Below the pieces are notes generated by a model. It made no database searches and was not told where the DNA came from. It saw only the letters and a program-made list of their open reading frames with translations. The translations under genes were made by a program, and so were the position numbers. A stretch of 64,000 nucleotides of DNA from Trichoplax sp. H2 (Eukaryota; Placozoa; Uniplacotomia; Trichoplacea), in assembly GCA_003344405.1 (NCBI GenBank), contig NOWV01000045.1, positions 186,001 to 250,000 of the forward strand. The letters are read 5' to 3'. Below, one piece after another: positions 17,825-30,310 of the stretch (the stretch's first letter is position 1; the number at the start of each line of letters is the position of its first letter).

Positions 17825-19679
17825 TCATAAACATGATAACAGCGTCAACAAACCGCCTTCAATGACTTCATCCACATATTTTCCATCATCCGACACTGGA
17901 GAATTTTCAATAGGAGAACACCTACATAATCATGTTGATTAATTGTTATTTATGCTATAAGATTACTACTGTACTTTTTACCACTTTTGAAAAAAATTGT
18001 TAGGCAAAGCGAAATACGTATGCAATAGTTGAGATAGTTGAGAAGTAAGAAATTAATCCCATGCATGCCGAGAAAACAAGGCATGCATTGTAGGTATAGA
18101 GTCCTATGATTAAAGGTTTGTTATCATTAACTAATCAGAGGAATCAGAATGCAGGTTTTTCTTACGGAGTATTTTCTGCGTTTCTTCGAAACTTCTTCGT
18201 TAATGCTTGATAAACAGTTTTATTACACGGCGATTCTTCAGTTAACACAATAGGCAGCGGATTTTCAACTTGGCACTTGAATAAGGATACTATAAATTCA
18301 TTATAAAGATATATGCCGAGTTATAACAGTATAATTGATGCCTACGTGTAACACATACCGATACTATGAATACTGAACTATTCTTCACTATTAAATTTAG
18401 TCTATCAATTCAAGAATTACAAAGGGAGACCTTCTATATTTTGGATTTAGTGATTATTTCATGTACTTTCCTTTTACCTACCTTCTCTGGATAGATCAGT
18501 AGCATATGAATGTTTACCGACCATACTGATATGTGCGCTGTTATGTACTTGATCTTCGATACTGCGTATTTCTTCTACTACAGGATTATTTAAATTGTAC
18601 TTTGCGAATTTGCGTAAGCCGAAGTCTACACTTTGACTTAAGAAATATGACAAATCTGATAAGTATCACAAGTCATGCGAACTTTCCCATAAAAATTGTT
18701 ATTTGTAATCTACAATTTTTTGAAACGGAAATTATCGAAATGTGAATTTTACGTAATGGTAATGGTAAAAATAAAATCATTTTTCTATCACTGAACCACT
18801 TCGTTTAAGGATTAACAGAAACTTAATCCATAGCTTCATACATCTGATGTAAGTTAGTAAAGCATGATCCGTGATCCTCCTGTTCGATGTGATATTTTTG
18901 AAATTCAAGACCTATATCCGTAAATTGACAAATTTAAGTGTTATTTGAAACTTTTCAAAAGATTTTAGTATATTTGCTTATATGATGTACTTTGACACGT
19001 TACAACATTTTTATAATTCTCAGATTTGCCATAAGGTGAAACCTAGTCATTTATACAAGTTTCTATATAGCGATTTTAAAATTTAATGGTTACCTCTTGT
19101 GCCTGGTTTTGTTCCCTAATTATCGTAATATTCAAATATAATGATTTATCAGCCAACATCAAGACTTTCAGTAAAATGATTAAAGTAGTACCTTTAATAT
19201 CAAGGATTTCCTTCGATTAGCCACCGAAGACATATATTTACTGCGAAGGGTCGCTTTGCGATTATGATCTTGGGATTTTATTCGCTTGCCTAAAATAAAT
19301 GACACTATGAAAGGTTAAAAGTAAACTACTATGTGAAATAAAATTTTCATTTTCTTAGTAAAAAACTTAAGCTGTAGTCAGGGTGTTCCGTTCTATAGAT
19401 AAGATATACCATGATTTAACAATGTTGTCCCCTTGCAGTTCACGGTTTGAGATATTGCTTTTTGCTGTTAAAATATTCACATCCCAGTATTAGAAAATAT
19501 TTTACTTTTAAATTTATTATAGTGCACATTTAAACCAATCCACACAAGTATTGTGAATCTGCTAGAGTATTTAAACTAATGGTTTACATAAAATATTATA
19601 TGTAAACATGATTATATTATTATCTTTCGAACAGTTGTACGGACCTTTGATTCGGAAGAGTTGTTTGATAGTATTTTCT
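17825..19679 (-). CDS. Unrecognised minus-strand exons, possibly the HFM1 C-terminal tail
   Basis: Four candidate exons read leftward with compatible phases: 19641-19679, 19192-19289, 18166-18275 and 17825-17921, ending in TGA at 17825-17827. Translated pieces include KILSNNSSESK, KRIKSQDHNRKATLRSKYMS, VENPLPIVLTEESPCNKTVY and CSPIENSPVSDDGKYVDEV. The last junction is convincing: a CC/GTAAGA donor joins an acceptor that completes the proline codon. The composition (Ser, Asn, Lys, Glu) suggests a disordered tail. HFM1 proteins of other animals have long disordered C-termini and the strand agrees, so these may extend HFM1, perhaps through an extra exon near 19971-20059. They could equally be a small separate gene. 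I recognise no domain. Confidence 0.4.
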
Positions 19680-20067
19680 CTAAAGCAGCAGATAAAACAA
19701 AAATAAACCATCTACTGTAAGCCTAATCCTAGGTCTATTATAATTATTTAGAGCCTTACTTTATTGCTAGATTTAAAAATTAATTCGGCTCTTAAATTAA
19801 CTGTATACATTATTGGTTTTCTTTAATAATGTCGGCTATATCCAACTAAATTACTGATTGACTACGATAATTTTTCAGTGAATAGTTCTTCCATATTTTT
19901 GCGCAAAATTGAATAAATACTAAGCGACGAATTTGTAGATATAAGCTCTTAGTTATTATCTGATGACTTACCCAACTGATTGGAAGACATTGCCAGCAAG
20001 GTCTATAATTTAATTCAATGAAGCCTGAGAATAAGTGTTGCAATGAATGATTTGCCATTTCTGTAAT

Positions 20068-23000
20068 TTACAAGGATATTACCTCTTCCGTTTGAAAATT
20101 TTTTCCATTACAATTAGGTTGACTCATTTGAAAAGCATGTGCCAACTTCATTCTTTTATGGATATCTAAACCAACTAGAAAATTATGAAAGGAGATTAAT
20201 AATATTACCAAAGTGATATATATATAAAAAAATAATACACCTCAATATTATTGACTACACTGGCAATTAAGCTTAAAATACATTTACAGCAATTAAGCGA
20301 CGTAAAACTTCAATGTAAATTTATCTATCTACAAATTAAAGTATCCTCCATTATATGTCATTAAAAATATTAAAGGCGTCTTAAATAGTATAAATTTTAC
20401 CATAAGTTAGGTTAATTAAATCCAAATATATTTCAGATATATTATCGTTGTTTGGTAGGATGATGTCTCTTTGATGTATCACTTCCGTAACTAAGAACTT
20501 TGTACTGCGGTAACAAGTATTATAGATGAGTAGTCAATGAGCAAAATTATGCCAGAGATGACTGATTTAAGTCTATTTTCCTTATAAAAGTACTTGGAAA
20601 AGTAGTAGAAGTTATATAATGCGATGAACGTCAAACATTGTCGACGTACGAAAATTCTCGGCAATATAAAATTTCAGAGTTACTTCCAATAACCAGTAAA
20701 GTAGTGCTAGGTACTATTCCGTTTCTGTTTAATCGCTGTAACGTTTTGGCATTAAGTACCGTGATACTTAGTGTCAAACAGGATCTTTCTTTGTGGGAGT
20801 CGATTTTCTGTTGAAGGTTGAAATTAATTGTTAGGTTATCATATTTGCATCCAATGTTTCTTGTATTATTTTGATACAAGTTAAATCCTCTGCAGAGATT
20901 TTTTAATATCTTATATTAAAAATACCTGTTTGACGTCTATTGCGAATCTAGGAAAAGTAGCTGCAGCATCACAAATCTATGGATATATTAATATATTCGC
21001 ATCTGTAACAATTTTTAGTACCGGTATTTTGAATTGACTTCTATTATTTAGATTCACAATTCAATCATATCAAATTAATAATAATAATAAATGAAGCCAA
21101 TAGTTCGAAGCACTATCTTTCATTTTTTATTACAGTAAACAAAATTACCTGATTTCCGAAAGGCGGACGTCTGCTTAATAACTGTATAGAAATCGCAAAA
21201 TGTAAAACTCTTAGGGCTCTGATTTAATTAATACGTTATCATAAAGGTACATCAGTATCTTACAGCCTCAATTTTACTTGGATTTGCACTTGCAATTAAA
21301 TCGAGTTTTATTAATCCTGCTTTGACTAGAGCTGCGGCATATTTGTTGCCTAGTAATTTTAAGAATGGTAGCTTAATATTGAATCTACTTTAGATTAGAT
21401 TGAAACATTTACGTTTTTTGAATCGATATTTTTTACATGATTTTGCATATACCGATGTACTTAATTTGTTTTGATACGAAATGAGAATTTTCCCATAATC
21501 TATAAAAGAGATACTTCATATTAAGTCTCTATAGTACGAATACATAGAATGTAAAACTAGATAAAATATTTAAAAATTACTCGGCTCTGAAGCATTTAAG
21601 AAGGATAGCAGTGCAAATTAAGGCATAATAATTATTTTTCCTTAAAGAAATTTGATAGAGCCCTGTATGAATATTAAGCATTGAAAGCCACGTTAGCAAT
21701 ACAAAAAACTTCCATGAAATATATTGTTCGTTGTGTTTAGGCATTTATGGAGCTTACTAGATTGTACCCACCTTTAGCTAGCCTACGACCAGTCTGAAGT
21801 ATGGTCTTTAATAAGATGCATAATATGAAATTCAATAGTAGATAAATACGTGCGCTTAATTTTAATTTAGAGTAGCAAATTAACATGCAATCTGTTTACC
21901 GCGGTTTCAGCAGCCAAATAATTTGGAATGGCAATGCTATCAAAAGTTGCTTGAATAAGACTGTTCGGTACAGAATTGCAGGATATACCAAATGATAGTT
22001 TTCAACAGGATAATATGGATATTCGTTAATATATTAAGATTTGTAAAAAATAGGATATTTGGATTTTCCATCTTCAAATAAGTAGTATGGTCGAGCAGAT
22101 ATTGCATTAAATTAATTAAAATCTTAGTAAAGACCTATTAATTTTCATGAATTTATCCTTGATTTTCCCTTTCATAGGAAACCTTTAAAAAATTTAACAC
22201 ACTTATTAAATAACTGCGATATACGCGTATTATGAATAAATCTTAATATAAGAATTGTAGCTAGATCTGCGTTTGCATTTTTCATCGTAATCATTGGAAT
22301 CATTATCTAAACCAATACAGCTATTACCGAATAGACTGGGGACCTTTACTTTGATTTAAATTATTTAAATCTTTCTTTTCGCCTTTTCTTAGCTGTATTT
22401 CACCGAACTCTGGACACTTCGAAATTGTCATGATCTAAAATAGATCCAATCTTGTTTAATTCCTCTCAGTGTGTTAATTAAAACTTAAGCCCTATGTCTA
22501 AAATCTTACCATTACAGCCATAGTATTCTCATTGGACGCTTTCATCAAAATTTTCATAGTCTCTAAAGAGAGTGAGTTTTTAGCCATAATTTTTCCTTCA
22601 TCTAATTATGAAATATCATATTTATAACTAATCAATCTGAGCCTATCTAGAACATGGGTAAAATTTTAAAGGCAAGTGCTTCGTACTGCAAATATTTTGC
22701 TAAAACAATCGCTAGATTAAATAGTAACGACCAGTTACCTAAGCATCGGTGACAATTACAGTACTACCTGCTGGAATTATATATAGGTTATCTATTATAT
22801 TGATCATAGAGGCCTCCAACAGTACTGAAAGACTGTTTTGACAAAGCTCTGCAAAGAATTTTAAAATCTAATCAGTTGCTGATTTAAAAATCAATATAAA
22901 ATTTGCATTCAAATATTTTAATTTCCTTGAAATTGCAAAAGTTACATTCTTTTTGTATAGATGATGATGAAAAGACTCACTCAGCAAGTCATTCTCAATT

Positions 23001-26000
23001 CCCTCTTTAGTAGTGAGATTTCTGGAAGCTAAAAAAATTTTAGTACCAGGAATTTCTTTGTAAAATTTCATGGACTAATTCCTTACAATAGTATGAAGGA
23101 TTTTTTCTCATTCTGATATATAGATAAGTTGACTTCAGCCACTTCATGACTAGAGAAATATTATTGATAGCTCCGGATGCGATTTGTGCATTCATATGTT
23201 CATTTAGGTTACGATGTAAGCTGTTTAGAAACCTCATCGTTAAAAGATCTTACGGAATTTCCCTACTTGTTGTGATTGCTATCATTCCATTCGAAACTGT
23301 AGTTAATAGGAAAAATGTTTCTTACTTGCTTTCAATCATTTGGGTTCCTAAAATAAGAGTCTCATATTTGTCCTGGAAATACAAATCATTCAGTGATGAG
23401 TGCAAGGCAGTTCATATTGAGCATATAATCAACTTGGTGAATGAGTAAATAAGAAAGATTTTTATATAAAGCCTGATAGTGATAATATATCTTCATCTTT
23501 GACGACCTTTAGGACTGGCTTCGTCATTATTACGGCAATCGCTTTGGTATCGAACTTGAAATTGTAACACACCTTCCCTTAAACATTTATAGTTGTTTAA
23601 TCTTATAATATAAATCTCTACAGTACCTGTGGCCTACCCGCTCTTCCAATCATTTGTATTATCTGTGCTTCTGAGTACTCTGCACCGTCGTATCGATTAG
23701 TTGACATAATTATCACCAAGTGAGCAGGAAGGTTTACCTTGGCAAGAAATTCATGAGATATCTTGATTAACAATTAAACCTGACAACAATAATGCATAGT
23801 GAGCCTATTATTAAAATTATTTCTAATATATGAAGTAAGTAAATGTTTAGATAATTATTAGTATCCATTAATTGAATAACATGAATAGATTTTATTTAGG
23901 TATATTGCAATTGAAAAGACAGTTTTATGACTTACTCCCATCGATAATGTGCTTGTACAAACTTGAAATCGGCAAAATATTATAGTGATGAATATGATAA
24001 TGTTCGTAAATTTACCGTAAATATCATTGATAGGATTTCATTAGTATTGAATAGTATTAGTAAGCTAAACGAGCGGTACGATAAGTTAAGAGGGAATGGA
24101 GAGGAGATTATATGCATTAGCAGTAATTATGCAATTCTAAAGTGTATTATAGCTCTGATAGATGAATTGAAGTATTAACTAATATTAACCTACTTTAAAA
24201 TATCTGATGCAATAGATAGCAATCATACAAACTGAAGACTATTTGATTGACACATAGGCTTGTATTGCTAATGTACGGTATAGGTCACCTATATTTAATA
24301 TAGCATAACGTATTTATGGTATTTATCAGTAATTAAATAAACATACATAAGACAGGAAGAACGCTAGAGGAAAACAGTGACTCAAGTATCTTTCTTTCCT
24401 GAGAGTCTAGCCCAGCATGGTGATAACCTACTCCTCTACGCAAGCAGTCTTAATTTATTGCAATTGAGTAAAATAAATACAGATATCGGTTACTTAAAAA
24501 TTTAAAACATTGATTTCTACGTGCAATATACTAATACTTGAAGGAGTTTAATCGAATTACGTTATTATTTGATAATTTTTAAATCGAATATTCTAGAATA
24601 CCCTGTAGTTTTTTATTTTTTATATTTTGACTTTCCTTGTACAACCTAAATTAATGTTTTAATTATAACAAAACGTTATAAAGCACTGAAATGTCGTTAC
24701 TAGAATGCATCTGCTAACGTATGTAATAAACCTTTTTAGTGATTCTTGATCAGTTGTAAATTTTGCATCCTTCATCAGAGTGCGTGCAGCATTTTCAGTT
24801 GTTATTCGGGAATTACAAAACTGGTATAAATAAATATATAAAAATTGATGAGTATTTTTAATTAAAGTTATGAATGATATATCATAGTTATTATAGAATA
24901 AGTACGGCATTTACAAATTAATAATAACTAACGATAAGAGTTGGTTTTGAGTCAGCGTAGTTTAATAGTACTCCAGCTATTTGATAAGATAGGAGAACAT
25001 TATACTGGTATGTAGTCCTACTTTCAGGTTCGTAAGCTAGTACTACTTTCTCCAATTGTACAGGTCGGTAGCTGTCATCAATTCTATTTAAAGGTAATAT
25101 TATGGCTTTGATATTAAGATAACACAAATTAACACCGATGAATCTTACATACCTGAAGTAAGAAGAATTGCAATTTGGTAATTCTAACCATTCAGCCACC
25201 TGTACATTAATGGCAACGCTTAATTCAATTTTATAAAATGATCGATACAACGCTGTATATGGAAATAAGAGCAGATCGTTCGATATCTAGACAAACGATA
25301 ATTTCTGCTTCATACATAACAAGAAACTATACAGGTACTTGTAGGGCATTATTTGTTTATCTTAAAAATTAAATAATAACAGAAACGCTACTACTAAAGG
25401 GTGTTTAGATTAAGATAAAAATGAAATTAGATTTATTCAAAAACTGTACTTGTAAATTTATTACAAGCTAATGTGTAATATAATTAACTTCGGAATTTCT
25501 ACATACGTCTTGTGCATTAGGAATGGTTGCAGAGATTGCTAGGAAGCGAAGCTTTTCTTCAGCAGCAAATCCTCTGTCGTTCGCTGAGATGTGATATGCT
25601 TTTATACGACTTATCACTGCTTCTAGAGTTGCTCCACGTGTGTTATCGTTGAGAATATGGATCTTTTAATTTATAACGTAGCAAAATTAATTTATTAATT
25701 TCCCTCACACTGTGAAAGAGTAAGGGTTACTTATTCAGAAGCTTTTATGTTGCATTAATGTATGATCGATTAAAACTAGTGTTATAATTGGCTGAAAGCA
25801 AATTTTATGATTTTATAGCAATGGCTTGATAAAGGAAACCTCATCAATTAGTATAAGGCTTGCTCTTTCTATGATTGCACGATTTTGCGTTCTTGTTAAC
25901 ATATCTAATTTTTCCTGCAATTTACAAGTTAATTTATGTTTTAAGGGAAAAAACGAGTTACTTAATTAATAAATAAAGAAGTCAATATCGTGGTATTATG

Positions 26001-27139
26001 TCAATTTTAATATGCTAGCTAGCACATGCTATACATACTGGGGTAGTTAAGATAATACTGGCTTTCTTCAGACGGTAATAATCCTCTACGCTAGTATCAC
26101 TTGTCATCCCTACGCAGTTCAACTTGTGTGGAGAGAATTTCTTTGACCAGTCAAGGTAACGCTCACTACATAATGCTTTTAGCGGTGCAACTGTCGATAT
26201 TGAAGATCGATATCAAATAGTAGAAGTTTAATAATCATTGTAATTTCTATGGCAATATTATTTTCTAACATCAGATATTTATCCAAAATATTATTATGCT
26301 TACTGTAAATGATTTTTGCTGTTGGTTTATCAACTTTCATACTAGCCATTAGTCGGACTATCGCTAACTCTAAAATCACTGTTTTACCTGAACCAGTGGG
26401 AGCACTTACTATAACTGATTTATCGGAATATAATACCTTAGAATAAATGAGTTAAAAGGCCAGTTAAAGAAAGTATATTATAGTCAAGAAATACTTGTTT
26501 GAACTTCAAACTTACGTCATTCATAACCTCTGATTGGACATGATTAAAATCCGAAAAAGGAAATAAGGATCGAAATTTTATCGCTATAAAATATAACATA
26601 GGCGAAACATAAAGGAAATTACTTTGTTAAGCAAGGGTAATTTTCAACAGTACGAGTATACTATGCCATACGCAATAGTAGCATTGGCTGGAATACAATC
26701 TTATAGGCTCAAATGATATCAATTTTTTTTATTATTTTAATAACTGCACTGATCTTAGATAATCGAAAATTGCTCATAAAAAATCTTGTAAGTGTTGAGC
26801 GTAGAAAATCAATTAATATCTTTTATGAAGAATCTCTTCTACTAGTCGATTAAGTACGACTACTATAATAATATAATATATACGCATAATCATAAATTTC
26901 TCTACTTATGATCTTCTGCGTACGTAGTTCATCCGTTGAACGTAAGGCACATGGATTACTATTTTGAGCTTGAAAAAGTAAATAATTCAACTTGGTATTA
27001 GTGTCTATCCAATATCAGTTGTAGATACATTTATAGCACTACAATTTTCGATTATTAAGGTTTCGGTTAGAATGTCGTAAGACGGTTAAAGAAAAGATCT
27101 ACCTTTACGTATTCCTGAAGAGATTTGAGTGATGCTCAT
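20068..27139 (-). CDS. HFM1: Meiotic DNA helicase HFM1/MER3 (Ski2-like superfamily 2)
   Basis: Thirty-one exons sum to 2559 bases (852 aa plus stop). From the 5' end: 27103-27139, 26924-26968, 26516-26583, 26304-26436, 26039-26190, 25840-25914, 25507-25662, 25153-25199, 24933-25083, 24732-24820, 24602-24645, 24347-24433, 23936-23961, 23627-23737, 23507-23554, 23326-23372, 23087-23220, 22981-23028, 22768-22848, 22510-22601, 22328-22434, 22135-22182, 21900-21960, 21768-21805, 21581-21640, 21264-21384, 21149-21181, 20926-20976, 20650-20807, 20401-20504, 20068-20174. Motifs: Walker A APTGSGKT (62-69), DEIH (169-172, human DEVH), SATIPN (214-219), YHHAGL (336-341), QMIGRAGRPQ (398-407), then a winged-helix and Sec63-type region with RRPPFGNQ and VGLDI near the end. 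HFM1/MER3 unwinds recombination intermediates and promotes crossovers in meiosis. The frame stops at TAA 20068-20070; a spliced tail further left is possible. The exon 11 and 12 borders are the least certain. Confidence 0.92.
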
Positions 27140-27164
27140 GATGACCTATTCCGTAGATTTTCAT

Positions 27165-27892
27165 CAATGTGAAGATCAAAAATAAAATCACTCCAATTAC
27201 TGTTATTCCATTCCAATAATGCGCTTGCTCGATTTTAAATTAATATCATAGAATAATTTTAGTTGAAATCACTAATAGAAGCTGTCTTACACTTGGCTCT
27301 CTATCTTACAAAGTATTCACAAAATATTCCACCTTAAAGGCGATCATGAAATTAATGTCTTCTTTCAATGGGGAAAAAAGTGAAAATTCACAATCTCTTT
27401 GGAGGAAAAAGTGAAAATTCACAATCTCTTTCTATCATAAATAGAGTTGACTCTACATTTGCGCTAAGACAATAAGGCACTTCAACCTTGAACAGGCGTG
27501 TGCTGTTTGCAACGTCCAAATTAGGGGGTGAGTTATCGCATTGTTGATAAGCAATGTGAAGATCACTTCAATTACTGTTATTCCATTCCAATAATGCGCT
27601 GCTCGATTTCAAATTAATATCATAGAATAATTTTAGTTGAAATCACTAATAGAAACTGTCTTACACTTGGCTCTCTATCTTACAAAGTATTCACAAAATA
27701 TTCCACCTTAAAGGCGATCATGAAATTAATGTCTTCTTGCAATGGGGAAAAAAGTGAAAATTCACAATCTCTTTCTATCATAAATAGAGTTGACTCTACA
27801 TTTGCGCTAAAACAATAACGCACTTCAACCTTGAACAGGCGTGTGCTGTTTGCAACGTCCAAATTAGGGATGAGTTATCGCATTGTTGATAA
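27165..27892. repeat. Tandem duplication immediately upstream of HFM1
   Basis: Two units, 27165-27551 and 27552-27892, both begin CAATGTGAAGATCA and end at GAGTTATCGCATTGTTGATA. They are nearly identical except for a small indel near the start and a 31-bp internal duplication in unit 1 around GTGAAAATTCACAATCTCTT (about 27382-27430). The array starts about 26 bases upstream of the HFM1 start codon, so it covers the proximal promoter or 5' UTR of that gene. Frames inside it (such as 27680-27862) are incidental. Confidence 0.85.
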
Positions 27893-30310
27893 GCTTTGGA
27901 TGTAGCGCTGTGAAAGTTGTCGTATCGTTGATGCACGTAATGAATTGGGTTGCTCAGCCAATGAGATTGTGGATATACAATATAGTATGTATTCTGTGAA
28001 CGATGTAGCGTTAACGTGACGCGTCTGATATCGATCGGCCTATGCGTATTATCAACACTAGCATAGGTTGAATGTTTCATTGGAATGAGACAACATGCAA
28101 CTTGTACGCGTACATCGAAGCGACAATCCGATAACGATAACTCATCCCGTTTTGCTTGCCATTAAACGCGAATGCTTTTACGTTTCTAGACAGTACAGAT
28201 TGCTTGACATAGCTGATGAAATGTATTCAAATAGAAGTAGAATTTAGACAACTCATACGTGTATAATACTGCTTCATTTTAGTATTTATATTTGCAATAT
28301 CGCGTTACAAGCAGGAGATCAGTTCTGCTGTGGTGCATGGCGATAATTCAATTCTGCGTATTATTTCAACATATCGTCTTAGCTCTACAACGCAATGTCG
28401 ATAAACACCACGGTAAAAGAGGCAAGATACCATAGTTGTGAGTTCACTGTTAGTAAATTACAAGAAAATTGTTATACAGATTTCTCAGACAACTGTTGTA
28501 TACTGTATTTTGGTTCATAAAACTTTTCCTTAATGCTCGCACGATATAACAAGCATTCCGTACGAGAATTTACAAACATTTCCTTTTACTGTATCTTCAA
28601 TTTTATTCCATATCTGAAGTATTTCATATCTGAATATTTCTGGTAGTAATAAATGTTTTTTTAATGAAATTATGCTTGGTTATTACATCTGTACGCCTAT
28701 TACGTGACTTGTTCTGCCTCGCGATGTGCCGGCAGACCGCAATTTTCATTTCTTCCATCGACAAACGAAATATTATTTTTGAATAGCTCTACAGAAGTCA
28801 TTATGGTTGCTGCACATTAGTGTACTGTACAGTACTGTAGTACTGTAGTCTGCAGTACAGTATACTGTATTGGACTGTTTGAGGTATGCTCGTAAATAGC
28901 CAATCAGAACGCAGGATTTTAGTCGTGGTTAGTTTAAAAATCGTTTCGTGACATGCGCGCTTCATGAGAGAAAATGAAGAGGTGTTTGCTAGGCAACGTT
29001 CAAGCAAAATTACCAAGAATGACAATTATTCTGATGAATTTTTCTTAATCTAAATGATTTGAAATTTCGTAACTTTGAAAATATTTTATCGAATTTCCCT
29101 GCTACTAAACAGTAACTATATCATGCGAGTATTAATATTATAATACAGAATGGCAATGAAAAGCGATATTAGTATTGTTCAGTAGTCGTTGTATCACTAC
29201 TACAAGAAAACGAGGACTGACAGCGACTGAAAGGATTATTTCAGTGTTACAGACATTAAAATTTAGAACACCTTACGGGCTAGTGTAATAGAGCCAGAAT
29301 GAGTTCCACTCTTGGAATGTAAAACTGAGGATAAAAAATTGCTAGTGATTAAGATTAAGGACATAGCAAATACACAGTTCTGCGAGTCCTGCAAGGCATG
29401 ATGTTGACACAGTAAACTACTATATTAATACCACTGTGCAGTATGTGTGGATAATGAGGTAACGTAGAGTTATCATATTTGTTATAGTCTTCCTTTGTTT
29501 TGAAGAAAGACTGTACATGTCACCAAACATCAGCAAATATCATTGCTTAACCGGTAGCGATTATAGGTGGAAAAAAACTGTAAACGCATACGATCTTGTA
29601 ATATCAATAGATAAATTTTATGACTAAAACTAGTATAACAGTCTACTACATTGATACCGGATTGAAATTGTTATATTAACCGTGGGAACTTATATGCCGA
29701 ATTATACAGTACCGTATAATCGTTGTCTATATGCTATATAGTAACTTTAACGGTATACTGTGTTATATTATATATATGTTTTATACATATACATATACAC
29801 CTACGGGAAAATTGACATCGTTGTCAATCATAGTACTATTAACGTAAACGCTGTCATCATAAAATAAATCGCCATCTCTATATATCTGAATCACGTCCAA
29901 TTATTTCGTAGCCAGAACATCGAAAATCAAGCATTCCATCTTGGATATGTACAAAATAACAGAGTAGCGGTATGGAATGTTACTTTTAATTCTTATCTAA
30001 TGCGTAGTCATACTGCAGTATAAGAAATAACTAGTAGCTAGTGAAGCAGTAGTGATTCAAGAATTAACGAACCCTCCAAAGCGCAATTGCTTAGTGATAG
30101 TATTAAAGAATTATTACCAAATTTTATATTCAACATAAAGCATACAAGGAGGATATAGTAGCAGCGTATTATATAACTTAAAATAGGAAAGATAGATCGT
30201 AACAACAGTAGGATGAAGTAATCTTTATTACATAATTATAATTCATACTGTTCTTGTCTTATATTTTTTCACCATTTAATAGCGTTTGTTTATAATAAAT
30301 GTAGATTGAT
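27893..30310. other. Intergenic between divergent HFM1 and CCDC62
   Basis: No supported gene. The stretch holds a short GTAC array at 28818-28872 and AT-rich DNA with a few incidental frames, such as the minus-strand frame 28801-29025 that reads through the array. Promoters of both flanking genes must lie here or in the tandem duplication, but I cannot point to specific elements. Confidence 0.5.
28818..28872. repeat. GTAC-W pentamer array
   Basis: GTACTGTACAGTACTGTAG-type pentamers with a few broken steps. It begins TAGTGTACTGTACAG, which resembles the hAT-like end near 13359 in its first bases, but no second end or target duplication is visible. Confidence 0.75.

Noticed and set aside
19628-19713. 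Plus-strand reading FDSEELFDSIFSKAADKTKINH with a GTAAGC donor
   Set aside because: Attractive composition, but the minus strand of the same segment has a better acceptor and phase agreement with neighbouring exons, and no plus-strand partners were found.
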